A stretch of 64,000 nt of DNA. It comes from Rhizobacter sp. AJA081-3. Lineage in GTDB: Bacteria > Pseudomonadota > Gammaproteobacteria > Burkholderiales > Burkholderiaceae_C. Position numbers and translations under genes: made by a program. Below the pieces are notes generated by a model. The model searched no databases. It was given only the letters and a program-made list of their open reading frames with translations, and was not told the DNA's origin. The DNA is taken from the NCBI RefSeq assembly GCF_017795745.1, contig NZ_CP059067.1, forward strand, positions 1,860,001 to 1,924,000. Direction: 5' to 3'. This document shows positions 44,020 to 50,684 of this stretch, in pieces (the first letter of the stretch is position 1; each line of letters begins with the position of its first letter).

Positions 44020-44627
44020 ACACCGCTGCAGCCGCACGCGTCGACGTGGCCTTCCCCCTGCAAGGCCACGCTCTGCCTCGCGACCACCGTCTCGCGCTCG
44101 CGCAGGCTGTCGCGGCGGTGCTGCCCTGGCTCGCCGACGACCCGCAGGCCGCGGTGCACCCGGTGAAGCTGGTGCACGGCAGCGGCGAGCCGGCGCTGCT
44201 GTCGGCCCGCTCGCGGCTGATGCTGCGCGTGGCGCGAGAGCGGGCCGCCGAGCTGCACGCACTGGCCGGCCGCACGCTGCGCGTGGCCGGTCACGAGCTC
44301 ACACTCGGCGAACCGCAACTGCGCGAGCTGCTGCCGCACACCACGCTGTACGCGCATTTCGTCGACGCGGGCGAGGCCGACGAGGCTGCCTTCCTCGACG
44401 CCGTCGGCGCCGAGTTGCAGCAGCTCGACGTGAGCTGTCACCGCGTCTGCGGGCGCGAACAGGAATGGCGCGGCCCGCAGCGGCCGCTGCACGGCTTCAG
44501 CCTGATGTTGCACGGCCTGCGCGCCGCGGCGGCGCTGCGGGTGCTGGAGCAGGGCCTGGGGGCGCACCGGCTGCTGGGCTGCGGCGTGTTCGTGCCGCAC
44601 AAGTCGGCCGCCGCCGTGGGCGATTGA
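44016..44627 (+). CDS. Cas6/Cmx6-like protein (type I-MYXAN Cas6 family) outside a CRISPR locus
   Basis: 203 residues. The pattern matches what I know of the Cmx6 family: VDVAFPLQGHALPRDHRLAL at the N-terminus, an AVHPVKL strand, LSARSRLMLRV, LAGRTLRVAGHELTLG, TLYAHFV, and a C-terminal FSLMLHGL ... LEQGLGAHRLLGCGVFVPHK, a RAMP-like glycine-rich loop. Cas6 proteins cut CRISPR repeat RNA. No repeat array or other cas gene is visible in the window. It is translationally coupled (ATGA) to the 71-residue gene and precedes a DsrC paralogue, so it may have been recruited to bind or process another RNA, or may be a non-catalytic relative. Confidence 0.72.
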   Translation: MNTAAAARVDVAFPLQGHALPRDHRLALAQAVAAVLPWLADDPQAAVHPVKLVHGSGEPALLSARSRLMLRVARERAAELHALAGRTLRVAGHELTLGEPQLRELLPHTTLYAHFVDAGEADEAAFLDAVGAELQQLDVSCHRVCGREQEWRGPQRPLHGFSLMLHGLRAAAALRVLEQGLGAHRLLGCGVFVPHKSAAAVGD

Positions 44628-44654
44628 GTGACCTGAACGAGGAGATCCTGAACG

Positions 44655-44984
44655 ATGAGCTACACCGTGAACGGCGCCGAACTCGAGACCGACGGCGAGG
44701 GCTACCTGCTCGAACCCGACTACAGCGACGAGGTGGTGCGCGTGATCGCCGCCGCCGAGAACATCACGCTGACCGACGAGCACTGGAAGGTCGTCAACTA
44801 CCTGCGCGACGAGTACCGCGAGCACGGCCACACGCCCAACTTCCGCAACATGCTCAAGGGCCTGGGCGCGGTGATGCCCGGCTGCGACAGCAAGGCGCTG
44901 TACGACCTGTTCCCCACCGGCCCGGCCAAGCAGGGCGCCAAGGTGGCCGGCCTGCCGCAGCCGCTGGGCAAGGGCGGGTACTGA
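44655..44984 (+). CDS. DsrC-family paralogue lacking both C-terminal cysteines, copy 2
   Basis: 109 residues, closer to true DsrC than copy 1: GAELETDGEGYLLEPDYSDEVV, TDEHWKVVNYLRDEYREHG, LYDLFPTGPAKQGAKVAGLP. The C-terminal arm ends PQPLGKGGY. At the CysB position there is glycine (KQGAK instead of KQACK), and CysA is absent. The only cysteine is internal (PGCDS). It therefore cannot carry sulfur as DsrC or TusE does. It follows the Cas6-like gene by 27 bp. Confidence 0.87.
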   Translation: MSYTVNGAELETDGEGYLLEPDYSDEVVRVIAAAENITLTDEHWKVVNYLRDEYREHGHTPNFRNMLKGLGAVMPGCDSKALYDLFPTGPAKQGAKVAGLPQPLGKGGY

Positions 44985-44993
44985 GCCCACATC

Positions 44994-45605
44994 ATGGCCA
45001 CCAACCTGCGCATCAAGGCCCACTGGTTCAAGGCCGAGCAGCCGAAGAGCCCGGAGCAGACCGCCAGCGCGATGGCCTTCATCGCCTGGCGCGTGGCGAT
45101 CAACATGCTCAAGCGCATGCGCGAGGCGGGTTTCGACATCGACGCCGGGCCGGCCTACTTCGGCTTCGTGCGCGAGGTGCTGGTGTTCCTCCTGTGCGGC
45201 ATCGACCGCATGGCCTATGCGCAGCTGGGCGCCGAGGCACGCACGCCGTTCACCACCGCGCTGGTGCTGCGGGTGGCGGAGATCCTGCGCGAGAACGAGG
45301 CCGACCTGCTCGGCCCGGTCGAAGGCGACGACTACCGCGAGCGCTTCATCGACCAGTTCAATGCGCTGTCCTCGCACTACGCCGAGTTCGGCTGGAGCGA
45401 GCCCGATGGCCCCGACTTCGCCTTCGTGCGCTATCTCGGCAGCCGGCTCGAGGCCACCGTGCCGGAGAAGGATCGCCACTGGGTCATCGACCAGGTGATG
45501 GCGGCCGAGGTGCCCGAGGCCGTGGGCATGCTGCAGCGTTCGATGCAGGGTGTGTTCTCGACCGAGCCGCGCAGCGCGCGGCGCGGCTCGCTGAGTGGAG
45601 ACTGA
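44994..45605 (+). CDS. Uncharacterised helical protein
   Basis: 203 residues, mostly predicted helix: HWFKAEQPKSPEQTASAMAFIAWRVAINMLKRMREAG, FVREVLVFLLCGIDRMAYA, FRERFIDQFNAL-type segments and RHWVIDQVMAAEVP. No known motif, signal or clear transmembrane segment is seen. It lies 9 bp after the DsrC paralogue and 2 bp before the dioxygenase gene, so co-translation is likely. Family not recognised. Confidence 0.72.
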   Translation: MATNLRIKAHWFKAEQPKSPEQTASAMAFIAWRVAINMLKRMREAGFDIDAGPAYFGFVREVLVFLLCGIDRMAYAQLGAEARTPFTTALVLRVAEILRENEADLLGPVEGDDYRERFIDQFNALSSHYAEFGWSEPDGPDFAFVRYLGSRLEATVPEKDRHWVIDQVMAAEVPEAVGMLQRSMQGVFSTEPRSARRGSLSGD

Positions 45606-45607
45606 CG

Positions 45608-46531
45608 ATGAACGCCATGCCGGCCCCGATCACGCCACGCACCGGCGGCGTCGCGGGCAACCCGTTCGACCTCGACGACGACCGTGCCTGGCGCGACTGG
45701 CGCGAGGCCAAGCTGGCCGACCTGCCGCGCAGCGCCGAGTTGCTCACGGTGAGCCTGCGCGACCCGCTGGCGCTCACCCCGGCGGAGCGCACGGCGCTGC
45801 TCGATCGCTGCGCGCGCCACAACATGGTCCTCTATCGCAGCCCGGCCACGGGCGAAGACAAGGCGCTGACCCGCGAGCTCGGCCGCCAGCTCGGCCTGCA
45901 GCGGCTCGATGCCAACTGGCTGGCCGACGAGGACGGCATCTCGCCGATCACCGTGCGCGAGGGTGCCGGCCCGGCGGCGGCCTTCATCCCGTACACCAAC
46001 CGCGCCATCAGGTGGCACACCGACGGCTACTACCACCCGCCGCAGCGCGCCATCCGCGGCATGATCCTGCACTGCGTGCGACCCGCCGCCAGCGGCGGCA
46101 GCAACCACCTGCTCGACCACGAGCTCGCCTACCTGATGCTGCGCGACGCCGACCCGGCCCATGTGCACGCACTGATGGCCGACGACGCGATGACCATCCC
46201 GGCGCGCACCGATGAAGCGGGCGTGGCCCGGCCGGCGCAGTCCGGCCCGGTGTTCAGCGTCGATGCGCTGGGCCAGCTGCACATGCGCTACACGGCGCGC
46301 ACGCGCAGCATCGAGTGGAAGGACGACGCCGCCACGCGCGCGGCGGTGGCCTGCCTGGAGGCGCTGCTGGCCAGCCCGTCGGCGCCGGTGCTGTGCGTGC
46401 ACCTGGAACCCGGCATGGGCCTGGTGTCGAACAACGTGCTGCACGACCGCGACGCCTTCATCGACGACCCGCAGCGCCCGCGCCTTCTCTATCGAGCGCG
46501 CTACCTCGATCGTGTCGCCGAGCCGGACTGA
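45608..46531 (+). CDS. TauD/TfdA-like Fe(II)/2-oxoglutarate dioxygenase
   Basis: 307 residues. The metal-binding HxD is in RWHTDGYYHPP, the distal histidine in SNNVLHDRDAF, and a candidate 2-oxoglutarate-binding arginine in LLYRARYLD; these fit the TauD/gamma-butyrobetaine hydroxylase group. TauD releases sulfite from taurine; the substrate here is unknown, but a sulfonate or another sulfur-containing compound would suit the context. It starts 2 bp after the 203-residue gene. Confidence 0.82.
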   Translation: MNAMPAPITPRTGGVAGNPFDLDDDRAWRDWREAKLADLPRSAELLTVSLRDPLALTPAERTALLDRCARHNMVLYRSPATGEDKALTRELGRQLGLQRLDANWLADEDGISPITVREGAGPAAAFIPYTNRAIRWHTDGYYHPPQRAIRGMILHCVRPAASGGSNHLLDHELAYLMLRDADPAHVHALMADDAMTIPARTDEAGVARPAQSGPVFSVDALGQLHMRYTARTRSIEWKDDAATRAAVACLEALLASPSAPVLCVHLEPGMGLVSNNVLHDRDAFIDDPQRPRLLYRARYLDRVAEPD

Positions 46532-46543
46532 GACGAGCCGCTC

Positions 46544-48025
46544 ATGTCCCGATGGCTCACCGTCTGGCGCGCCGCCCACCTCGTGGGCGTGCCCCGCGGC
46601 GTGCTGCAGCAGCGCGTGCGCAACGGCGAGCTGCCGCTGTCCGACGGCATGGTCTCCACCGATGCACTGCTGCGCCTGTACCCGCAGGCCCAGCTCGAGG
46701 ACGGCGGCCTGCTCGAGCGTGTCGTTCAGATCAAGGACGAGGCCTTCGGCCGGCGCGTGCGCGAGCGCATCCTGCCCAGCCAGGAGGTGCTGGCGCAGCG
46801 GCTGTTCCGCCAGAGCCAGGAGCTGGCCAACCTGCGCCGCCACCTGCAGTGCTACCACGCGCTGGTGCTGGAGTTGCGCGACGCCGCGCGTGCGCAGTCC
46901 GAAGCGGCGCCGCAGGACGAGGGGCTGCGCCGCCTCCTCGCCCAGGCGAGCTCGGGCCTGGCCCGCGCGCTCGCCACCGAACCCGTCGACAGGCTGGACG
47001 TGATGGACGACATGCTCAAGGTGATGTGTGCCCAGGTGACGGTGCGCCCGAGCGGCCACCAGTTCAGCGTGGAGGGCCACGACACGCTGCTGCAGGCGGG
47101 GCTGCGCGCCGGCCTGAAGCTCAACTACGGCTGCGGCAACGGCACCTGCGGCATGTGCAAGGTGCGTGTCATCGACGGCGAGGTGGCGCGCGTGCAGCAC
47201 ACCGACTACCCGCTGTCCGAGGCCGAGAAGGCGCAGGGCTACACGCTGATGTGCGCCCACACGGCAGCCAGCAGCGAGCTGACGCTGGAGACGCTGGAGG
47301 CCGGTGGCCCGCGTGACATCGCGCCGCAGCAGATCGTCACCACCGTGCGCCAGGTGCGCGAACTGGGCGCCGACACGCGCATGCTGCACCTGCAGACGCC
47401 CCGCACGCACCGGCTGCGCTTCCTCGCCGGCCAGTCGGTGACGCTCGGCCTGAGCGGCGGCAACTCGGGCAAGGACGACACGCACCTCACGCTGCCGGTG
47501 GCGAGCTGCCCCTGCGACGACCGCAATCTGCTCTTCCTGGTCGCCCGCGAGGCCGACGATTCGTTCTCTCGCCAGGTGTTCGACGGCGGCCTGCAGCCCG
47601 GCGCATCGATCGACCTGTGGGGGCCGGTGGGCGAGTTCGTGCTGGACAGCGACGAGCGGCCGCTGGTGTTCGCAGCCTGCGACCTCGGCTTCGCGCCGGT
47701 GAAGAGCCTCATCGAGCATGCCCTGGCGCGCGACGAGGCGCCCTCGCTGTCGCTGTTCTGGCTGGCCACGCGGCCCGACGGCCACTTCCTGGCCAACCAG
47801 TGCCGTGCCTGGTCGTCGGCGCTGGACGGTTTCGAGCACCACCTCGCGTACCACAGCGACGTCTCCGCCGGCGCACGGCAGCTCGCGCAGGCGATGCGTG
47901 CCGACCTGTTCGACATCGCCTGCGACTTCTACCTCGCTGGGCCCGAAGCTTTCGTGCACAGGCTGCACGATGAACTGCGCGCCGCCGGCGTCGCGGCCGG
48001 GCAGATCCGCACGGAGGTGCTGTGA
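46544..48025 (+). CDS. HTH-like N-terminus fused to [2Fe-2S] ferredoxin and FNR-type flavoreductase
   Basis: 493 residues in three parts. Residues 1-45 look like a MerR-type HTH (TVWRAAHLVGVPRGVLQQRVRNG), followed by a helical, probably coiled-coil stretch to about 160. Residues 165-265 form a plant-type [2Fe-2S] ferredoxin (NYGCGNGTCGMCKV, MCAH). Residues 270-493 form a ferredoxin-NADP+ reductase-like FAD and NAD(P)H domain (AGQSVTLGL, FAACDLGFAPVKSLIEHAL, FYLAGPEAFV). It resembles oxygenase reductases with an added N-terminus and may donate electrons to the neighbouring dioxygenase or act as a redox-responsive regulator. It begins 12 bp after the dioxygenase. Confidence 0.8.
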   Translation: MSRWLTVWRAAHLVGVPRGVLQQRVRNGELPLSDGMVSTDALLRLYPQAQLEDGGLLERVVQIKDEAFGRRVRERILPSQEVLAQRLFRQSQELANLRRHLQCYHALVLELRDAARAQSEAAPQDEGLRRLLAQASSGLARALATEPVDRLDVMDDMLKVMCAQVTVRPSGHQFSVEGHDTLLQAGLRAGLKLNYGCGNGTCGMCKVRVIDGEVARVQHTDYPLSEAEKAQGYTLMCAHTAASSELTLETLEAGGPRDIAPQQIVTTVRQVRELGADTRMLHLQTPRTHRLRFLAGQSVTLGLSGGNSGKDDTHLTLPVASCPCDDRNLLFLVAREADDSFSRQVFDGGLQPGASIDLWGPVGEFVLDSDERPLVFAACDLGFAPVKSLIEHALARDEAPSLSLFWLATRPDGHFLANQCRAWSSALDGFEHHLAYHSDVSAGARQLAQAMRADLFDIACDFYLAGPEAFVHRLHDELRAAGVAAGQIRTEVL

Positions 48026-48339
48026 TGAGCGGCTGCGACAGCGGCAGCGAGTCGTTCGCGCTGATGGTGCTGGGCGACAGCATGGTGCCGGAGTTCAACG
48101 AGGGCGAGATCATCGTCGTCGAGCCCGATGGCGCCACCCGCGACGGCTCCTTCGTGCTCGCCTTCGTCGGCGAGGAGTGGACCTTCCGCCAGCTGCGCCG
48201 CGAGGGCGAGGGCTGGCGACTGCAGCCGCTCAACCCCGCCTACGCCGCCACGCCGCTGCCCGACCTCGCCGCCTTGCGCGGCGTGGTCATCCAGAAGGCG
48301 CTGCCCGGGCGGCGCCGCGCCTCCAAGCGCTACGTGTGA
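48025..48339 (+). CDS. LexA/S24-like domain protein without DNA-binding domain
   Basis: 104 residues. FALMVLGDSMVPEFNEGEIIVVEP carries the S24 nucleophile motif GDSM. At the place where LexA-type peptidases have the catalytic lysine (usually xVKRL) the sequence reads WTFRQL, so lysine appears to be replaced by arginine. No HTH is attached. It probably acts as a binding or sensor module rather than an autoprotease. ATG 48025 overlaps the preceding stop as TGATG. Confidence 0.78.
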   Translation: MSGCDSGSESFALMVLGDSMVPEFNEGEIIVVEPDGATRDGSFVLAFVGEEWTFRQLRREGEGWRLQPLNPAYAATPLPDLAALRGVVIQKALPGRRRASKRYV

Positions 48340-48355
48340 ACCGGAGATTCATCCC

Positions 48356-48574
48356 GTGCCCTATTACCTGTACCGCGTCATGCCGCTGGGCGTGCTGAAG
48401 AAGCTGAACCAGTTCGAGCGCTTCCGCGAGGCGTCCGCCGAGGCCAAGGCACTGCGTGCGACAGACCCACCGGGCACGCCGGGCAAGGTGAAGGTCATGT
48501 TCGCCGACAACGAACTGCAGGCCGAAGACCTGCTCGGCCAGGTCCGCGAAGCCGGGCCGAGCGGTGACGACTGA
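48356..48574 (+). CDS. Small uncharacterised protein
   Basis: 72 residues: VPYYLYRVMPLGVLKKLNQFERFREASAEAKALRA, KVKVMFADNELQAEDLLGQV. It starts with GTG 48356, 9 bp after GGAG. The Tyr-rich start and the EASAEAKALR and ADNELQAEDLL segments look conserved to me, but I cannot name the family. It follows the S24-like gene by 16 bp. Confidence 0.7.
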   Translation: MPYYLYRVMPLGVLKKLNQFERFREASAEAKALRATDPPGTPGKVKVMFADNELQAEDLLGQVREAGPSGDD

Positions 48575-48584
48575 GGGCCACGGG

Positions 48585-49028
48585 ATGGACGACCGGGGTT
48601 CCGCGGCCTCGTCGTGCTGCCACGGGCCATCGGCCTGCGTGTTCACCAAGGCCTTGATGGCGCGCTCGGCCAGTTGCGAGCTGGCCACTCGCCATGCGAT
48701 GGGCGAGACGGATGCCATGACCTGCGGCTCGCCGGTCGCGCATGCCAACTGCACGACGCTGTCCGCCTTGCTGCGTGAACGTGCCGGTTTCGTGCTGCGG
48801 CTGCCGCGCCCGCCTTCGCCGCTGACGCACGTCAAGGCGCTGCAGCTGCAATGCGGCGGCCTGATCGCCCTGCAGCACATCCTGGAAGCACCGGGAGACG
48901 ACGTGCACCGCATGATCGGCCTGGCGCACGAGCGCCACGGCAGCCTGCTCGACCTGCCCTGGAGAGCGATGGTCGATGCCATCGCGGCCTGGCAGCCGCG
49001 CCGGCGTCGCCCTGGCCCCGTCGCATGA
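48585..49028 (+). CDS. Cysteine-rich uncharacterised protein
   Basis: 147 residues. The N-terminal half has cysteines in SCCHGPSAC, SASCELA, MTCGSP and HANCTTL, then a hydrophobic-basic part LLRERAGFVLRLPRP and LQLQCGGLIALQHIL. The spacing suggests metal or iron-sulfur binding, but no standard motif is complete. ATG 48585 is chosen; GTG 48564, inside the previous gene, is an alternative. The stop overlaps the next ATG by 4 bp. Confidence 0.68.
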   Translation: MDDRGSAASSCCHGPSACVFTKALMARSASCELATRHAMGETDAMTCGSPVAHANCTTLSALLRERAGFVLRLPRPPSPLTHVKALQLQCGGLIALQHILEAPGDDVHRMIGLAHERHGSLLDLPWRAMVDAIAAWQPRRRRPGPVA

Positions 49029-50080
49029 AGCTTCAGCCCCTCATCGAGGCGGTGCAGACCAACTGCCACATCGCCGATGCGCGCCACGCCGCCGACCTGA
49101 GCCTGTGCACCTTCCTGCTGCAGATGCGCGAGTTCTACCGCTGGGAGAAGGGCCTGCCGCTGGGTGCGGCGCTGTCGCGAGAGGCGGTGGGGCAGTGGCT
49201 GGCGCGTCGTGAGGCACACTGGGCCGACCTGGAAGACCGCGACTTCGTGCGCCTGCCCGTGGGCGAGGGCAGCGAATTCGATGCGTTCGACGTGGCGGCG
49301 CTGAACGCGCTGCTGCAGCCGCACGGCCTGGTCTACGGGGCGGGCCTGGTCGGGCCGCAGCGGCCGGTCTTCTTCATCGCCGAGCTCGACCACCTGCAGA
49401 CCCTGGATGACGGTGTCACGCTGCAGGTGTGCGGCCGCGAGTTTGCCCGCAGCCTGCTGGCGCCGCCCGCGGCGCTGCAGGGCGAGCGCATCGTGTTGCG
49501 CCGCGAATCGATGGCGCGTTGGTTGTGGGAGAAGTTCGAAGCGCTGGGCCTGAAGAAGCTCGACGGGCCGTTCCGTGCCGTGTCGCGCGCCTACGGCCTC
49601 GAGGAGGATTTCCACGCCGCGCTGCCACGCCTGCTCGACGAGCAGAGCCGCACCCTGGTGCTGCACGAGCTCGGTGAGCACCGCGCCGGCCGCTGGCTGG
49701 AACCCGGCTGGGCGGCCATGCGCCTGGCGCTGCAGGATCGGCGCACCGAGTTGCTGGTGCGCGCCGTGCGCGACCACATCGCCGACTTCACGCACACCCT
49801 GCCCACGCTGCTGGCCGAGGGCTCGGCCGCGTCGATCCACTTCTGGTTCGCCGGCTTCGACGGATTGCGGCGCCAGCTGTTCCCCACGCTGGTCGATGCC
49901 TACCAGGCCTGGTGTGCGGGCGATGCGGGCAGGGCGTTGCAGGCCCACACCGGGCGCGGTGCGCTGCACTTCACGCGGCTGGCCGAGCAGGTGCTGGCCT
50001 TGCATGCGCAGCATGCGGCGGCCGCCGAAACGCACATCGAGGCGCTGCTCTCGTCGTCGCAGGCGGTCTGCCGCGGCTAG
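49025..50080 (+). CDS. Uncharacterised protein, possibly Sfum_1244-like
   Basis: 351 residues, soluble, mainly helical. The N-terminus KLQPLIEAVQTNCHIADARHA followed by LCTFLLQMREFYRWEKGLPL recalls proteins named after Sfum_1244, though this is from memory. The C-terminal half is helical with RVLARHAQHA-like segments and no catalytic motif I can identify. It is the last gene of the plus-strand operon and ends 7 bp before a convergent gene. Confidence 0.7.
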   Translation: MKLQPLIEAVQTNCHIADARHAADLSLCTFLLQMREFYRWEKGLPLGAALSREAVGQWLARREAHWADLEDRDFVRLPVGEGSEFDAFDVAALNALLQPHGLVYGAGLVGPQRPVFFIAELDHLQTLDDGVTLQVCGREFARSLLAPPAALQGERIVLRRESMARWLWEKFEALGLKKLDGPFRAVSRAYGLEEDFHAALPRLLDEQSRTLVLHELGEHRAGRWLEPGWAAMRLALQDRRTELLVRAVRDHIADFTHTLPTLLAEGSAASIHFWFAGFDGLRRQLFPTLVDAYQAWCAGDAGRALQAHTGRGALHFTRLAEQVLALHAQHAAAAETHIEALLSSSQAVCRG

Positions 50081-50087
50081 TTCTTGT

Positions 50088-50657
50088 TCACTGCGGCTTC
50101 TTGATCGTCATCGCGCCGCGGATCTGGCCGAGTCCGTAGCCCACCGCCTTGTCGTCGGGGTAGAGCGCGGCCAGCCGCGCCTTCACGGCGGGGCTGAGCC
50201 GGTCGTCCGTGCCGTGGCAGCCCAGGCAGAGCTCCTGCGTGGGCAGTGCGCGCATGTAGCGGTACACCGCGCGGCCGTCTTCCTGCACCAGTTCGGCCCG
50301 CTCCAACGTGGCCGGCTTCTCGCCGGCCGCGGCCCGGCGGTCGAAATCCAGCAGCGCGGCCTGCTCCCAGGCGTCGGGCACGGCCTTCGGGTTGCGGTTG
50401 CGCAGGCTCACGCGGCGTACCGCCCAGCCGGTCTCCTGCGAGGCCGCGCGAGCCAGCCTGGGGGCCTCGTCGCGGCACATGGCGATCGCGCCTTCGGGGC
50501 CCGACTGCTTGATCTCCTCGGTCAGCACCGACAGCAGCTTGGGCGGCACCGAGCCGGCCACGGCCCGCGCTTCGGCGACCCAGGCCTCTTCTGCGGCCAG
50601 CGCCGGCAGCGCGAGCAATGCGGAAGGTGCCAGCAGGGCGATGATCAGTTTCTTCAT
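50088..50657 (-). CDS. Periplasmic Tll0287-like haem-domain protein (DUF3365)
   Basis: 189 residues with signal peptide (KKLIIALLAPSALLALPALA). One c-type haem site, CLGCHG, lies near residue 150. The upstream part (AIAMCRDEAPRLA, WAVRRVSLRNRNPKAVPDAWEQ, RYMRAL) fits DUF3365/Tll0287-like redox-sensor domains. It is the last gene of the tusA group and presumably acts as a periplasmic electron carrier or sensor. Confidence 0.85.
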   Translation of the reverse strand: MKKLIIALLAPSALLALPALAAEEAWVAEARAVAGSVPPKLLSVLTEEIKQSGPEGAIAMCRDEAPRLARAASQETGWAVRRVSLRNRNPKAVPDAWEQAALLDFDRRAAAGEKPATLERAELVQEDGRAVYRYMRALPTQELCLGCHGTDDRLSPAVKARLAALYPDDKAVGYGLGQIRGAMTIKKPQ

Positions 50658-50684
50658 GGTGCGGCTCCTCGGCCGGACGGCGGG

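Noticed and set aside
43804-50080. A CRISPR-Cas locus around the Cas6-like gene
   Set aside because: No regularly spaced repeats and no other cas genes were seen by eye anywhere in the window, so the Cas6-like protein is not evidence of a CRISPR system here.
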